From Chitinophagaceae bacterium (lineage in GTDB: Bacteria > Bacteroidota > Bacteroidia > Chitinophagales > Chitinophagaceae), in NCBI GenBank assembly GCA_023957125.1, contig JAMLHL010000024.1, forward strand, positions 1-57,125: DNA of 57,125 nucleotides. Direction: 5' to 3'. Within the stretch, counting starts at the first letter, position 1. Every line of letters begins with the position of its first letter. The translations under genes and the position numbers were made by a program. Of the stretch, positions 26,643 through 34,783 are shown piece after piece. The notes beneath the pieces were generated by a model. It was given only the letters and a program-made list of their open reading frames with translations, was not told where the DNA came from and searched no databases.

Positions 26643-27689
26643 ATGAAAATAATGTTCCTTTATACTGAATTGGCTGAATATACGCTTACTTGTCTAAAGA
26701 CCTTGAAAAATATAGAGGGAGTTTCTCAAATTGCCACTATCCATTATCCGATTAATGCTGAAGCTCCTTTTGAATTCGATTTTCACGAAATAGGTGTTTT
26801 TAGAAATATACAGTCGTTTTTGAGCTTTGCTGAATTAAAAAATTATGTAGAAGACTTTCAACCGGATAAAATTGTGGTTAGCGGCTGGGCCAATAAATGG
26901 TATTTACGTATTTGTCTCGCCTTTCGCAAGAGATCAGTCTGCATACTGACAATGGATAATCACTGGACAGGCAGTGTAAAACAGCAAATGTTTGCCCGGG
27001 TTTTTCGGATATCTCTTATTCGGGTATTCCAAAAAATTTGGATACCGGGTGAACCTCAACTATCCTACGCCAGAAAATTAGGATTCAAAAAGCACCAGAT
27101 ATTAAAAGGGTTTTATAGTTGTAACACGGATCTTTATTTTAGCATGGGTAGTAAATACTTATCCGGAAAGGAACTGAAGTTTCCAAAAAGGATCTTGTGT
27201 GTAGCCCGGTATATTCCACAAAAAAACTATGAGTCACTATGGAAAGCTTTTGTTGCGTGGAAGGAAAGCACCGATAACGATTGGGAATTATGGTGTGCCG
27301 GTAGCGGCACTGATTTCGACAAACGCGTTCGGCATCCGGCAATCCGCCATCTGGGTTTTGTGCAAAAAGAACAATGGAATGAAATCATTGCTCATACCGG
27401 TATATTTGTGTTACCCAGCATTTTTGAACCCTGGGCAGTAGCCGTGCACGAGTTTGCTGCTGCAGGATATCCTTTGATCCTCAGTTCAAAAGTTGGAGCA
27501 GCCACGGCTTTTTTAGAAAAGGACAATGGCTGGCTTTTCGACCCCTTCGATATCAGTAGATTAATAGACATATTTACTCAAATGGGAACGCTATCTACTA
27601 ATGAATTAATTGAAATGGGATGTCGCAGCAGGAAACTGGCAGAAAAGATTACGCCTGCGTCATGGTCGCATGCTTTACTTGAGATTTAA
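26643..27689 (+). CDS. Glycosyltransferase family 4
   Basis: 348 residues, GT-B fold. The N-terminal half is short and divergent (IMFLYTELAEYTLTCLK). The donor half is typical: KRILCVARYIPQKNYESLWK, LWCAGSGTDF, RHLGFVQKEQWNEII and LPSIFEPWAVAVHEFAAAGYP, where the two Glu residues of the EX7E motif sit around FEPWAVAVHE. It probably acts at the cytoplasmic membrane on the repeat unit. Its 3' end overlaps by 41 bases the convergent wzy-like gene on the other strand, an unusual arrangement that implies interference or a recent insertion. The gap before it (26524-26642) shows no gene. Confidence 0.85.
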   Translation: MKIMFLYTELAEYTLTCLKTLKNIEGVSQIATIHYPINAEAPFEFDFHEIGVFRNIQSFLSFAELKNYVEDFQPDKIVVSGWANKWYLRICLAFRKRSVCILTMDNHWTGSVKQQMFARVFRISLIRVFQKIWIPGEPQLSYARKLGFKKHQILKGFYSCNTDLYFSMGSKYLSGKELKFPKRILCVARYIPQKNYESLWKAFVAWKESTDNDWELWCAGSGTDFDKRVRHPAIRHLGFVQKEQWNEIIAHTGIFVLPSIFEPWAVAVHEFAAAGYPLILSSKVGAATAFLEKDNGWLFDPFDISRLIDIFTQMGTLSTNELIEMGCRSRKLAEKITPASWSHALLEI

Positions 27690-28656
27690 ATTTAGGTTTA
27701 TTATAGATTACTTTATGCCACGTGAGGTAATAAAGGAAAAAGAAAAGAAAGAAGCCTATATTGATGTAATTTCCATTTCGTATTAAACAAAGCATTATAT
27801 ACACAAATATGCTATAATTAATAGCGCCCATTTCCTTCAAAACAGGACTGGTCATCTTTCTTTTTGGTGCAAAAAACTGAATAAAAGCATAAAAAAATAA
27901 TATAAGCCCTAACAGTCCCGTTTCAGACATTAGCCGGAAAAACTTAGAGTTGGCGTCCTGTTGATTTTGACTGCCATACATTACCATGTAATCAGATGGG
28001 AAATACTTTAAGAAGGTTTCCTTATATATCAGGGGATGGGACCCCAGGCCGGAACCGAATAACGGACTCTCAACAAAAGAATCCCTGGCAATGGCATAGT
28101 TGGAATATAATGCAAAAGTACTGGAATTGGATTTCCCGGCTTCCTTTACCTGAATCTCTTTTGATAGAAAAAGAGAAGTGGTATCATAGAAACGGACATT
28201 GATCAGACTTATATTGTCCACCAAAAAAACAGTTGCAAATACTATGGGTATAACCAGCACAGGCAATAAAATGGCTCTACCTCTCCGGGTACTGAAAAAA
28301 TCATTAAAATAGAGTGAAAAGAATACGCCCATAACAAAGCCAAGTACTGCAATTGAGGAATAAGTAACCAGGTAACACAGGGCTATTATCAAAAAACGAA
28401 ATTTTGCTTTTCTCCATGTGGTATTAAAATAACAGAGATGATAGACAATCGCCGGCGTAAGAGCAATAGCCAGAAAAAAAGGCTCTCCCATAATGCCATA
28501 CTCACGGTAAAGTCCGGGTTCTGCTAAAGTGGTTGTTGTGAAATGAATACCAGCATAGTGAAGAAGGTTATCAATAACGCCGTGTAAAGAAACCCAAAAT
28601 GCAAAAAACAAATAATAGCCGAAAATCTTTCTTATATCAAACCGAAGTATATACAA
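27649..28656 (-). CDS. Wzy-like O-antigen/EPS polymerase, C-terminal part (frameshifted)
   Basis: A 335-codon frame from TTG 28656, strongly hydrophobic with about eight membrane helices and a long extracytoplasmic loop (about 160-240, with GSGLGSHPLIYKETFLK). This is the layout of Wzy/O-antigen ligase-type proteins (Wzy_C domain), which join lipid-linked repeat units in the periplasm. The frame continues upstream of 28656 without a stop (reading SEFVKQVFGILF and VYYNALYILRF) and would join the ORF at 28632-28967 if one G were restored in the ccc run at 28717-28719 (plus strand). It is the only polysaccharide gene in this part on the minus strand. Confidence 0.72.
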   Translation of the reverse strand: MYILRFDIRKIFGYYLFFAFWVSLHGVIDNLLHYAGIHFTTTTLAEPGLYREYGIMGEPFFLAIALTPAIVYHLCYFNTTWRKAKFRFLIIALCYLVTYSSIAVLGFVMGVFFSLYFNDFFSTRRGRAILLPVLVIPIVFATVFLVDNISLINVRFYDTTSLFLSKEIQVKEAGKSNSSTFALYSNYAIARDSFVESPLFGSGLGSHPLIYKETFLKYFPSDYMVMYGSQNQQDANSKFFRLMSETGLLGLILFFYAFIQFFAPKRKMTSPVLKEMGAINYSIFVYIMLCLIRNGNYINIGFFLFFFLYYLTWHKVIYNKPKFKSQVKHATMTQA

Positions 28657-28967
28657 AGCGTTATAATAGACATACGACGTGAATAAAATACCAAATACCT
28701 GTTTAACAAACTCAGACCCAGAATTCCTTTATACCAGGTAATGAAGAGGCTGGAACCAAAAACTATCAACACACCTGTCATAAACCACCGGGGTGGTGAT
28801 AATATCTTACCTTGCGTAAGAAATTGAGAAATCACTAAGAATAATAAAAAAATAGGGTAATAATAGTAAAAATCAAAAGGCAGCACACCCCGGATTGCTT
28901 TATCCAGAAAAACTGAAAAAATGCAGGCGATAGCAAGCCACTCCGTAAAAGTCTTTCTTGTGCTCAT
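28632..28967 (-). CDS. Wzy-like polymerase, N-terminal part (frameshifted)
   Basis: 111 codons from ATG 28967. The sequence has two or three hydrophobic helices (WLAIACIFSVFLDKAI; YYYYPIFLLFLVISQFL; FMTGVLIVFGSSLFI) and ends ITLCIYFGLI, out of frame with the larger ORF. The protein sequence makes sense up to about TWYKGILG, after which the other frame gives the natural continuation. Together they would form a polymerase of about 440 residues, the usual size for Wzy proteins. Either the gene is inactive or one base was missed in sequencing. The ATG faces away from asnB-like gene 29036, with 68 bases between the two starts. Confidence 0.65.
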   Translation of the reverse strand: MSTRKTFTEWLAIACIFSVFLDKAIRGVLPFDFYYYYPIFLLFLVISQFLTQGKILSPPRWFMTGVLIVFGSSLFITWYKGILGLSLLNRYLVFYSRRMSIITLCIYFGLI

Positions 28968-29035
28968 TTCTACTACTTAAACTGCAAATTAATGGATTTG
29001 ATTGTTTAAGAATAGCAATTTCTAATGAATATAAT

Positions 29036-30907
29036 ATGTGTGGCATAGCCGGTATCCTATATTTTAATCAACCGCTGGCGGAGGAACGGTCCATCTTGAG
29101 TATGACAGACGCTTTGGCCCACCGTGGCCCCGATGCGAAAGGAATATATATGGATGGTGGGTTGGCCCTCGGGCACCGGCGCTTATCTATCATTGACCTT
29201 TCGGCTGCTGCCAATCAACCTTTTACCGATGTTTCCGGCAGGTATACCATCGTGTTCAATGGCGAAATGTATAATTACCGAGAGATCAAATCCCAAATTG
29301 CCGGTTATCCGTTTCAAACCACCAGCGATACAGAAGTTATCCTGGCTGCTTACAGCCAATGGGGGATGGACGGAATACAACGCTTCAAGGGGATGTTTGC
29401 CTTTGCCATATGGGACAAGCAGGAAAAGGAACTTTTGCTCGTGCGCGACAGGATGGGAGTAAAGCCGCTTTACTATTATACAGATAACGAAAAAATCATT
29501 TTTGCTTCTGAAAGCCGGGCGATACTGAAAAGTGGGTGCGTGCCAAAGCGGATCAGCATCCGGGGTTTATATGAATACCTTTCCTGCCAGTCGGTAAGCT
29601 ATCCGCTCACGATGATAGAAGGCATCCGGCAACTGGAAGCCGGCGCCTGCCTGAAAATCAAAAACGGTAAGCTTGAAAAAATAAAATACTGGCAATTCCT
29701 CCAGCTTACAAATCAATCCGACTATAGTGAAGCGTCCGCTATCCAACGCAACATCAAACAACTATTAATGCAATCTATTCAACGGCGTTTGGTTAGTGAT
29801 GTGCCGGTGGGTGCGTTTTTGTCTGGGGGAATTGATTCCAGTATTGTGGTGGGGCTAATGGCAGAAATGGGCAGCAGCAAACCCGCCACCTTCAATATTT
29901 CTTTTTCAGAAAAAGAGTTTGATGAATCGGAATATGCAGAGATCATCTCCCGTAAATTTAATACCGACCACACCAAAATCCAATTATCGCCCGATATCAT
30001 GCTCCAGGAACTGGAAGAAGCACTATCGGCCATGGATACCCCCAGTGGGGATGGTGTAAACAGTTACGTAGTATCAAGGGCCATTCGCAACGCGGGTATC
30101 AAAGTAGCATTATCGGGTGTTGGAGGTGATGAATTGTTTGCCGGATATCCTGTCTTCCATCAATTTCAAAAACTATATGCAAGGAAGCCGCTATGGCCTT
30201 ATACAGGCTTAATAAGGAAAACAGTCGCAAAAGCGCTTTTTCCATCAGCTTTTTCAAATAAAAAATACCGGCTGCAACAGCTTCTCAGAACGCCATCGCC
30301 CGACATCGAATACCTGTATCCGGTATTCAGACAAATGCATTCTCCTCAACTGATTAAGAAGCTTATCTCCGCATCGCTGCCTGAAGCCACAGCATTACAG
30401 TCCATCTTATTACAGAATAAAGAAGCGTTGCACCGGTTACCCTTGCTGAGCCAGGTTTCTGCCGCCGAATACCTGGGCTATACCCAACATACGCTAATGA
30501 AAGATACCGACCAGATGAGTATGGCTGTAGCATTGGAAGTAAGGGAGCCTTTTTTTGACAGCGATCTCGTAGAATATGTAATGGGCATACCCGACAGATT
30601 CAAACAGCCCGTTTATCCCAAAAGTCTGTTGGTAGAATCGGTGAAACCCCTGCTGCCGGAGGAAATCGTGTTCAGGAAAAAACAGGGGTTCGTATTTCCC
30701 TGGGCGCTTTGGCTCAGGCAGGAGTTGCGTTCCTTCTGTGAAACGCATATTTCACGACTGAGCGAACGTGGTTTTGTACACGGCAATGCAGTACAGCAAT
30801 ACTGGAGAAGTTTTTTGAAAAATAGCCCGGCTATTCGCTGGATGGATATCTGGTTATTGGTGGTGTTGGAATACTGGTTAGAAAAAAACGGAATTGATGA
30901 ACAATAA
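29036..30907 (+). CDS. asnB: Glutamine-dependent asparagine synthase-like amidotransferase
   Basis: 623 residues. ATG at 29036 gives MCGIAGILYF with the N-terminal nucleophile Cys2 of class II glutamine amidotransferases; a longer frame would bury it and is rejected. The synthetase domain has the PP-loop SGGIDSSIV (about 262) and the typical VALSGVGGDELFAGYP block. AsnB paralogues inside O-antigen or capsule loci (for example WbpS) are thought to amidate sugar uronic acids rather than make asparagine, and the position here favours that role. Its end overlaps the next glycosyltransferase by 14 bases. Family is certain, substrate is inferred. Confidence 0.9.
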   Translation: MCGIAGILYFNQPLAEERSILSMTDALAHRGPDAKGIYMDGGLALGHRRLSIIDLSAAANQPFTDVSGRYTIVFNGEMYNYREIKSQIAGYPFQTTSDTEVILAAYSQWGMDGIQRFKGMFAFAIWDKQEKELLLVRDRMGVKPLYYYTDNEKIIFASESRAILKSGCVPKRISIRGLYEYLSCQSVSYPLTMIEGIRQLEAGACLKIKNGKLEKIKYWQFLQLTNQSDYSEASAIQRNIKQLLMQSIQRRLVSDVPVGAFLSGGIDSSIVVGLMAEMGSSKPATFNISFSEKEFDESEYAEIISRKFNTDHTKIQLSPDIMLQELEEALSAMDTPSGDGVNSYVVSRAIRNAGIKVALSGVGGDELFAGYPVFHQFQKLYARKPLWPYTGLIRKTVAKALFPSAFSNKKYRLQQLLRTPSPDIEYLYPVFRQMHSPQLIKKLISASLPEATALQSILLQNKEALHRLPLLSQVSAAEYLGYTQHTLMKDTDQMSMAVALEVREPFFDSDLVEYVMGIPDRFKQPVYPKSLLVESVKPLLPEEIVFRKKQGFVFPWALWLRQELRSFCETHISRLSERGFVHGNAVQQYWRSFLKNSPAIRWMDIWLLVVLEYWLEKNGIDEQ

Positions 30908-32036
30908 AATTAAAATCCTGCTCTTTACTGACTGGTACGAACCAGGTTTTAAAGCCGGCGGCCCCATCCGCTCCTGTGTGAATTTTGCCGATCAGATGAA
31001 AGGAGACTATGAGCTCTATATCTTCACCGGCGACAGGGATTTGAGAGATGCAGATCCTTATCCGGAAATTGAAGTAAATACCTGGATGGAGAAAGACGGG
31101 CTGCAAGTATTTTATGCCTCTCCGGCAGCGCTCAACTGGGAGAATATAATCGTACTTATACGGCGGGTAAAGCCTGATTATCTCTACCTCAATAGTATGT
31201 ACTCCCGCTATTTTACCATTTATCCATTGCTGATGAAACGGCTGGGAATGATAAAAGCACAGGTAGTGCTGGCGCCGAGGGGGATGTTGAAATCAACAGC
31301 CGTGCAATACAAAACGGGTAAGAAAAAAATATTCTTCCGCCTGCTGAAATGGCTCCGTGTAGCCCGGGAAATTACTTTCCATGCAACCGATGCAACGGAA
31401 GTTAACGACACAAAAAGGCTGTTTGGCAATAACATCAATGTAACGCAGATCGCCAACTTCTCCCCACAACAACAAGCTTTGCAACCTATATCTAAAATGC
31501 CGGGGATCGTAAGGATGATTTTTTCCGGCAGGGTACACCCTATAAAAAATCTTTTATTTTTATTACGCTGCCTGCAATCTGTCAGTGGTGAAATAACACT
31601 TACCATAGTGGCTTCCGTAGAAGACGAAGGATACTGGAAGAAGTGTAAGGCGCTGATAAAAACATTTCCTAAAGCGGTAACTGTCGAATTACAGCAGGAT
31701 GTTCCCCATCACCAGGTGGCGCAGTTGATCAATGAACATCATTTATTTGTATTACCCAGTCGCGGCGAAAATTTCGGACATGCTATTTTTGAGGCTTTAG
31801 CTGCCGGTCGGCCGGTATTGATCAGCGATCAAACGCCCTGGCGCAACCTGCAGGAACAGCATGCCGGCTGGGATCTGCCGCTCGACGACCCTTCGGCTTT
31901 CGTACAGGTGTTGCAGCAGGTGGCGGACATGAACAACGATGAATTCCAGCAATGGAGTACCGGTGCCTGGCAGTATGCAAAAGATTTTGCAGCAAGTTCC
32001 GGTCTGAAGGAAAAATATAGGGAAATGTTCAGTTAA
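30894..32036 (+). CDS. Glycosyltransferase family 4
   Basis: 380 residues with GT-B fold. The start MMNNKIKILLFTDWYEPGFK is followed by AGGPIRSC, the acceptor-side glycine loop. The donor half shows IVRMIFSGRVHPIKNLLFLL, LPSRGENFGHAIFEALAAGR (EX7E motif) and PVLISDQTPW. It overlaps the amidotransferase gene by 14 bases, so the two are probably translated together and may act on the same sugar. It is the last polysaccharide gene before the GIY-YIG repeat region, and its stop at 32036 lies only 26 bases before the first 82-bp leader. Confidence 0.9.
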   Translation: MMNNKIKILLFTDWYEPGFKAGGPIRSCVNFADQMKGDYELYIFTGDRDLRDADPYPEIEVNTWMEKDGLQVFYASPAALNWENIIVLIRRVKPDYLYLNSMYSRYFTIYPLLMKRLGMIKAQVVLAPRGMLKSTAVQYKTGKKKIFFRLLKWLRVAREITFHATDATEVNDTKRLFGNNINVTQIANFSPQQQALQPISKMPGIVRMIFSGRVHPIKNLLFLLRCLQSVSGEITLTIVASVEDEGYWKKCKALIKTFPKAVTVELQQDVPHHQVAQLINEHHLFVLPSRGENFGHAIFEALAAGRPVLISDQTPWRNLQEQHAGWDLPLDDPSAFVQVLQQVADMNNDEFQQWSTGAWQYAKDFAASSGLKEKYREMFS

Positions 32037-32062
32037 AGCCCCGACTTGTTCAACAGGCGGCT

Positions 32063-32144
32063 AAGCCCTTATCAGCAACGTCTTCGCGAGATGTCAAATA
32101 ATCTGTGGTCTTTTGAAAAATTATTACACATCGAAGCGAGCCCC
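32063..32144 (+). repeat. 82-bp leader element, copy 1
   Basis: This 82-bp stretch recurs identically at 33050-33131, 987 bases away, and both copies stand immediately before an array of 148-bp repeats. It contains nested inverted repeats (CTTCG...CGAAG, ATGT...ACAT, AATAAT...ATTATT), so the single strand could fold into a long hairpin. Confidence 0.85.
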
Positions 32145-32577
32145 CGGTAAGCGAAGCGATTACGAAGATGCTCATCACCAAACCAATTACAACTCGTTGC
32201 GCCATATGGAGATTACTTCGCCCTGCAAAATGATTACTTACCTCCCAGAATTATCTGAAGGCTCGTAATGGCGGTGGGGGCGGGTTAGCCCCCGGTAAGC
32301 GAAGCGACCACGAAGATGCTTATCACCAAACCAATTACAACTCGTTGCACCATATGGAGATTACTTCGCCCCGGAGAACGATTACTCAGTTCCCGGAATT
32401 ATCTGAGGGCTCGTAATGGCGGTGGGGGCGGGTTAGCCCCCAATGAGCGAAGCGATTACGAAGATGCTTATCACCAAACCAATTACAACTGGTTGCGCCA
32501 TATGGAGATTACTTCGCCCCGGAGAACGATTACTCAGCTCCCGGAATTATCTGAAGGCTCGTAATGGCGGTGGGGGC
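32145..32577 (+). repeat. Tandem array 1: three copies of a ~148-bp hairpin repeat
   Basis: Copies begin with GCGAAGCGA at 32151, 32299 and 32447, a period of exactly 148. Each unit contains a GC-rich hairpin (GGGGGC GGGTTA GCCCCC) and a GCGAAG/CTTCGC inverted pair. Copies are adjacent with no unique spacers. Short open frames inside (for example 32316-32564) are by-products of the repeat. The array ends where unique sequence leading to the GIY-YIG gene begins. Confidence 0.9.
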
Positions 32578-32683
32578 AACGAGATTACCTGGAACTGCGG
32601 CAGGTGAGCTTCGACCTGAACTCTTAACCCGACAGCTTATCATTGCACCATGAGCCTATTGTTAACCTATAAACACCAAGAAC

Positions 32684-32989
32684 ATGAGATTAGCCAAAGG
32701 AGGACACGTTTACATCATCACCAACAAGTACCATACCGTACTGTACACCGGGGTAACCAGTGATTTGCACAGGCGTACCTGGCAGCATCGGGAAAAATAT
32801 TACCGGGGTAGCTTCTCGGCAAGATATAACGCCAATAAGCTGGTTTATTTTGCTTTCTTCGAAACCATAGAAGCAGCGATAGAAGAAGAGAAACGTATAA
32901 AGGCCGGCAGTCGGGCAAAGAAAATTTGGCTGATCGAAAGTATGAATCCTGAATGGAAGGATCTATGGGAAGAGGTGAAATTGTGGTAG
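32684..32989 (+). CDS. Single-domain GIY-YIG endonuclease embedded between repeat arrays
   Basis: 101 residues making up one GIY-YIG domain: HVYIITN (first strand, GIY replaced by VYI), LYTGVTSDLHRRTWQHRE (YTG plus the catalytic Arg/His helix), and the conserved Glu in the helix EAAIEEEKRIKAGSRAKK, ending IESMNPEWKDLWEEV. Such small proteins of the UPF0213/YhbQ type are common in Bacteroidota; their biological role is mostly unknown. The gene lies 106 bases after array 1 and is followed by leader copy 2 and array 2. A-rich sequence with AGGAGG lies inside the start of the gene, not before it. A role in spreading or copying the repeats is a guess from context. Confidence 0.9.
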   Translation: MRLAKGGHVYIITNKYHTVLYTGVTSDLHRRTWQHREKYYRGSFSARYNANKLVYFAFFETIEAAIEEEKRIKAGSRAKKIWLIESMNPEWKDLWEEVKLW

Positions 32990-33049
32990 ATCATCCCGAC
33001 TTGCGAAGCGTAAACGGATGCCGGGAACTTGAACAAATAATACACGCCG

Positions 33050-33131
33050 AAGCCCTTATCAGCAACGTCTTCGCGAGATGTCAAATAATCTGTGGTCTTT
33101 TGAAAAATTATTACACATCGAAGCGAGCCCC
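33050..33131 (+). repeat. 82-bp leader element, copy 2
   Basis: Matches 32063-32144 base for base and stands directly before the long array. The conserved pair of leaders bounds a 987-bp unit holding array 1 and the GIY-YIG gene, as would result from duplication or from insertion of a complete element into an older array. Confidence 0.85.
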
Positions 33132-34685
33132 AATGAGCGAAGCGATTACGAAGATGCTTATCACCAAACCAGTTACACCCGGTTGCGCCATATGGAGATT
33201 ACTTCGCCCTATGAAATGATTACTCAGCTCCCGGAATTATCTGAAGGCTCGTAATGGCGGGGGCGGGTAAGCCCCAATGAGCGAAGCGATTACGAAGATG
33301 CTATCACCAAACCAACTGGTTGCGCCATATGGTATTCGCCCTATGAAATGATTACTCAGCTCCCGAAATTATACGGGGCTCGTATGGCGGTGTGGGTAAG
33401 CCCCCGGTGATGAAGCGACCACAAAGATGCTTATCACCAAACCAGTTACCTCGGTGCCATAAGGAGATTACTTGCCTATGAAATGATTACTCAGCTCCGG
33501 AATTATCTAGCTCGTAATGGCGGTGGGGCGGTAACCCCCAATGAGCGAAGCGACCACGAAGATGCTTATCACCAAATCAATTACAACTGGTTACGCCATA
33601 TGGAGATTACTTCGCCCTGTGAAATGATTACTCAACTCCCAGAATTATCTGAAGGCTCATAATGGCAGTGGGGCGGGTAAGCCCCCAATGAGCGAAGCGA
33701 TTACGAAGATGCTTATCACCAAACCAGTTACACCCGGTTGCGCCATATGGAATTACTTCGCCCTATGAAATGATTACTCAGCTCCCGGAATTATCTGAAG
33801 CTCGTAATGGCGGGGGCGGGTAAGCCCCAATGAGCGAAGATTACGAAGATGTTATCACCAAACCAATTACTTTGCGCCATATGGAGATTACTTCGCCCTG
33901 AAATGATTACTCAGATCCCAAATTATCTGAAGGCTCGTAATGGCGGTGGGGCGGGTAAGCACCGGTGAGGAAGCGACCACAAAGATGCTTATCACCAAAC
34001 CAGTTACACTCGGTTGCGCCATATGGAGATTACTTCGCCCCGGAGAATGATTACTCAGCTCCCGGAATTATCTGAAGGCTCGTAATGGCGGGGGGGCGGG
34101 TAAGCCCCCAATGAGCGAAGCGATTACGAAGATGCTTATCACCAAACCAATTACTGGTTGCGCCATATGGAGATTACTTCGCCCTATGAAATGATTACTC
34201 AGATCCCAAAATTATCTGAAGGCTCGTAATGGCGGTGGGGCGGGTAAGCACCCGGTGAGCGAAGCGACCACAAAGATGCTTATCACCAAACCAGTTACAC
34301 TCGGTTGCGCCATATGGAGATTACTTCGCCCCGGAGAATGATTACTCAGTTCCCGGAATTATACGGGGGCTCGTAATGGCGGTGGGGCGGGTTAGCCCCC
34401 GGTAAGCGAAGCGACCACGAAGATGCTCATTACCAAGCCAATTACAACTGGTTGCGCCATATGGAGATTACTTCGCCCCGGAGAACGATTACTCAGCTCC
34501 CGGAATTATCTGAAGGCTCGTAATGGCGGTGGGGGCGGGTTAGCCCCCGGTAAGCGAAGCGACCACGAAGATGCTTATCACCAAACCAGTTACACCCGAT
34601 TGCGCCATAAGGAGATTACTTCGCCCTATGAAATGATTATTCAGTTCCCAAAATTATCCGGGGGCTCGTAATGGCGGTGGGGGCT
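33132..34685 (+). repeat. Tandem array 2: eleven copies of the ~148-bp hairpin repeat
   Basis: Copies start at about 33137, 33281, 33411, 33544, 33692, 33834, 33969, 34114, 34259, 34406 and 34554, with spacings of 130-148. Shorter spacings come from scattered deletions of one to several bases. Two subtypes are visible: one has GCGATTACGAAG near the start and CCCTATGAAATG in the middle, the other GCGACCACAAAG and CCCCGGAGAATG. The last two copies are nearly full-length. There is no protein gene in this 1.5-kb stretch; the ORF at 34423-34671 is repeat-derived. Confidence 0.9.
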
Positions 34686-34699
34686 GCTTCGTAAAGCAA

Positions 34700-34732
34700 T
34701 TGTGAAGGAAAAACCGTTAGTCCTTAATTTTG
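34700..34732 (+). promoter_or_regulatory. Candidate promoter after the repeat array (TTG-N22-TAATTTTG)
   Basis: TTG at 34700-34702 and TAATTTTG at 34725-34732 match the Bacteroidota -33/-7 pattern with acceptable spacing. Transcription would start about 45 bases before the wcaF-like ATG at 34784, giving the second half of the locus its own promoter downstream of the repeats. Confidence 0.42.
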
Positions 34733-34783
34733 CAGCGGTTGTTTGAAAACTAAAACACAATATAATAAGCCGATACCGATATC

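Noticed and set aside
32316..34671. 82-codon ORFs inside the 148-bp repeats (32316-32564, 34423-34671)
   Set aside because: They are translations of repeat units read across two copies, and the frame is lost in most other copies.
32145..34685. CRISPR array
   Set aside because: Units are about 148 bp, directly adjacent and lack unique spacers; no cas genes are near. The arrays are tandem repeats.
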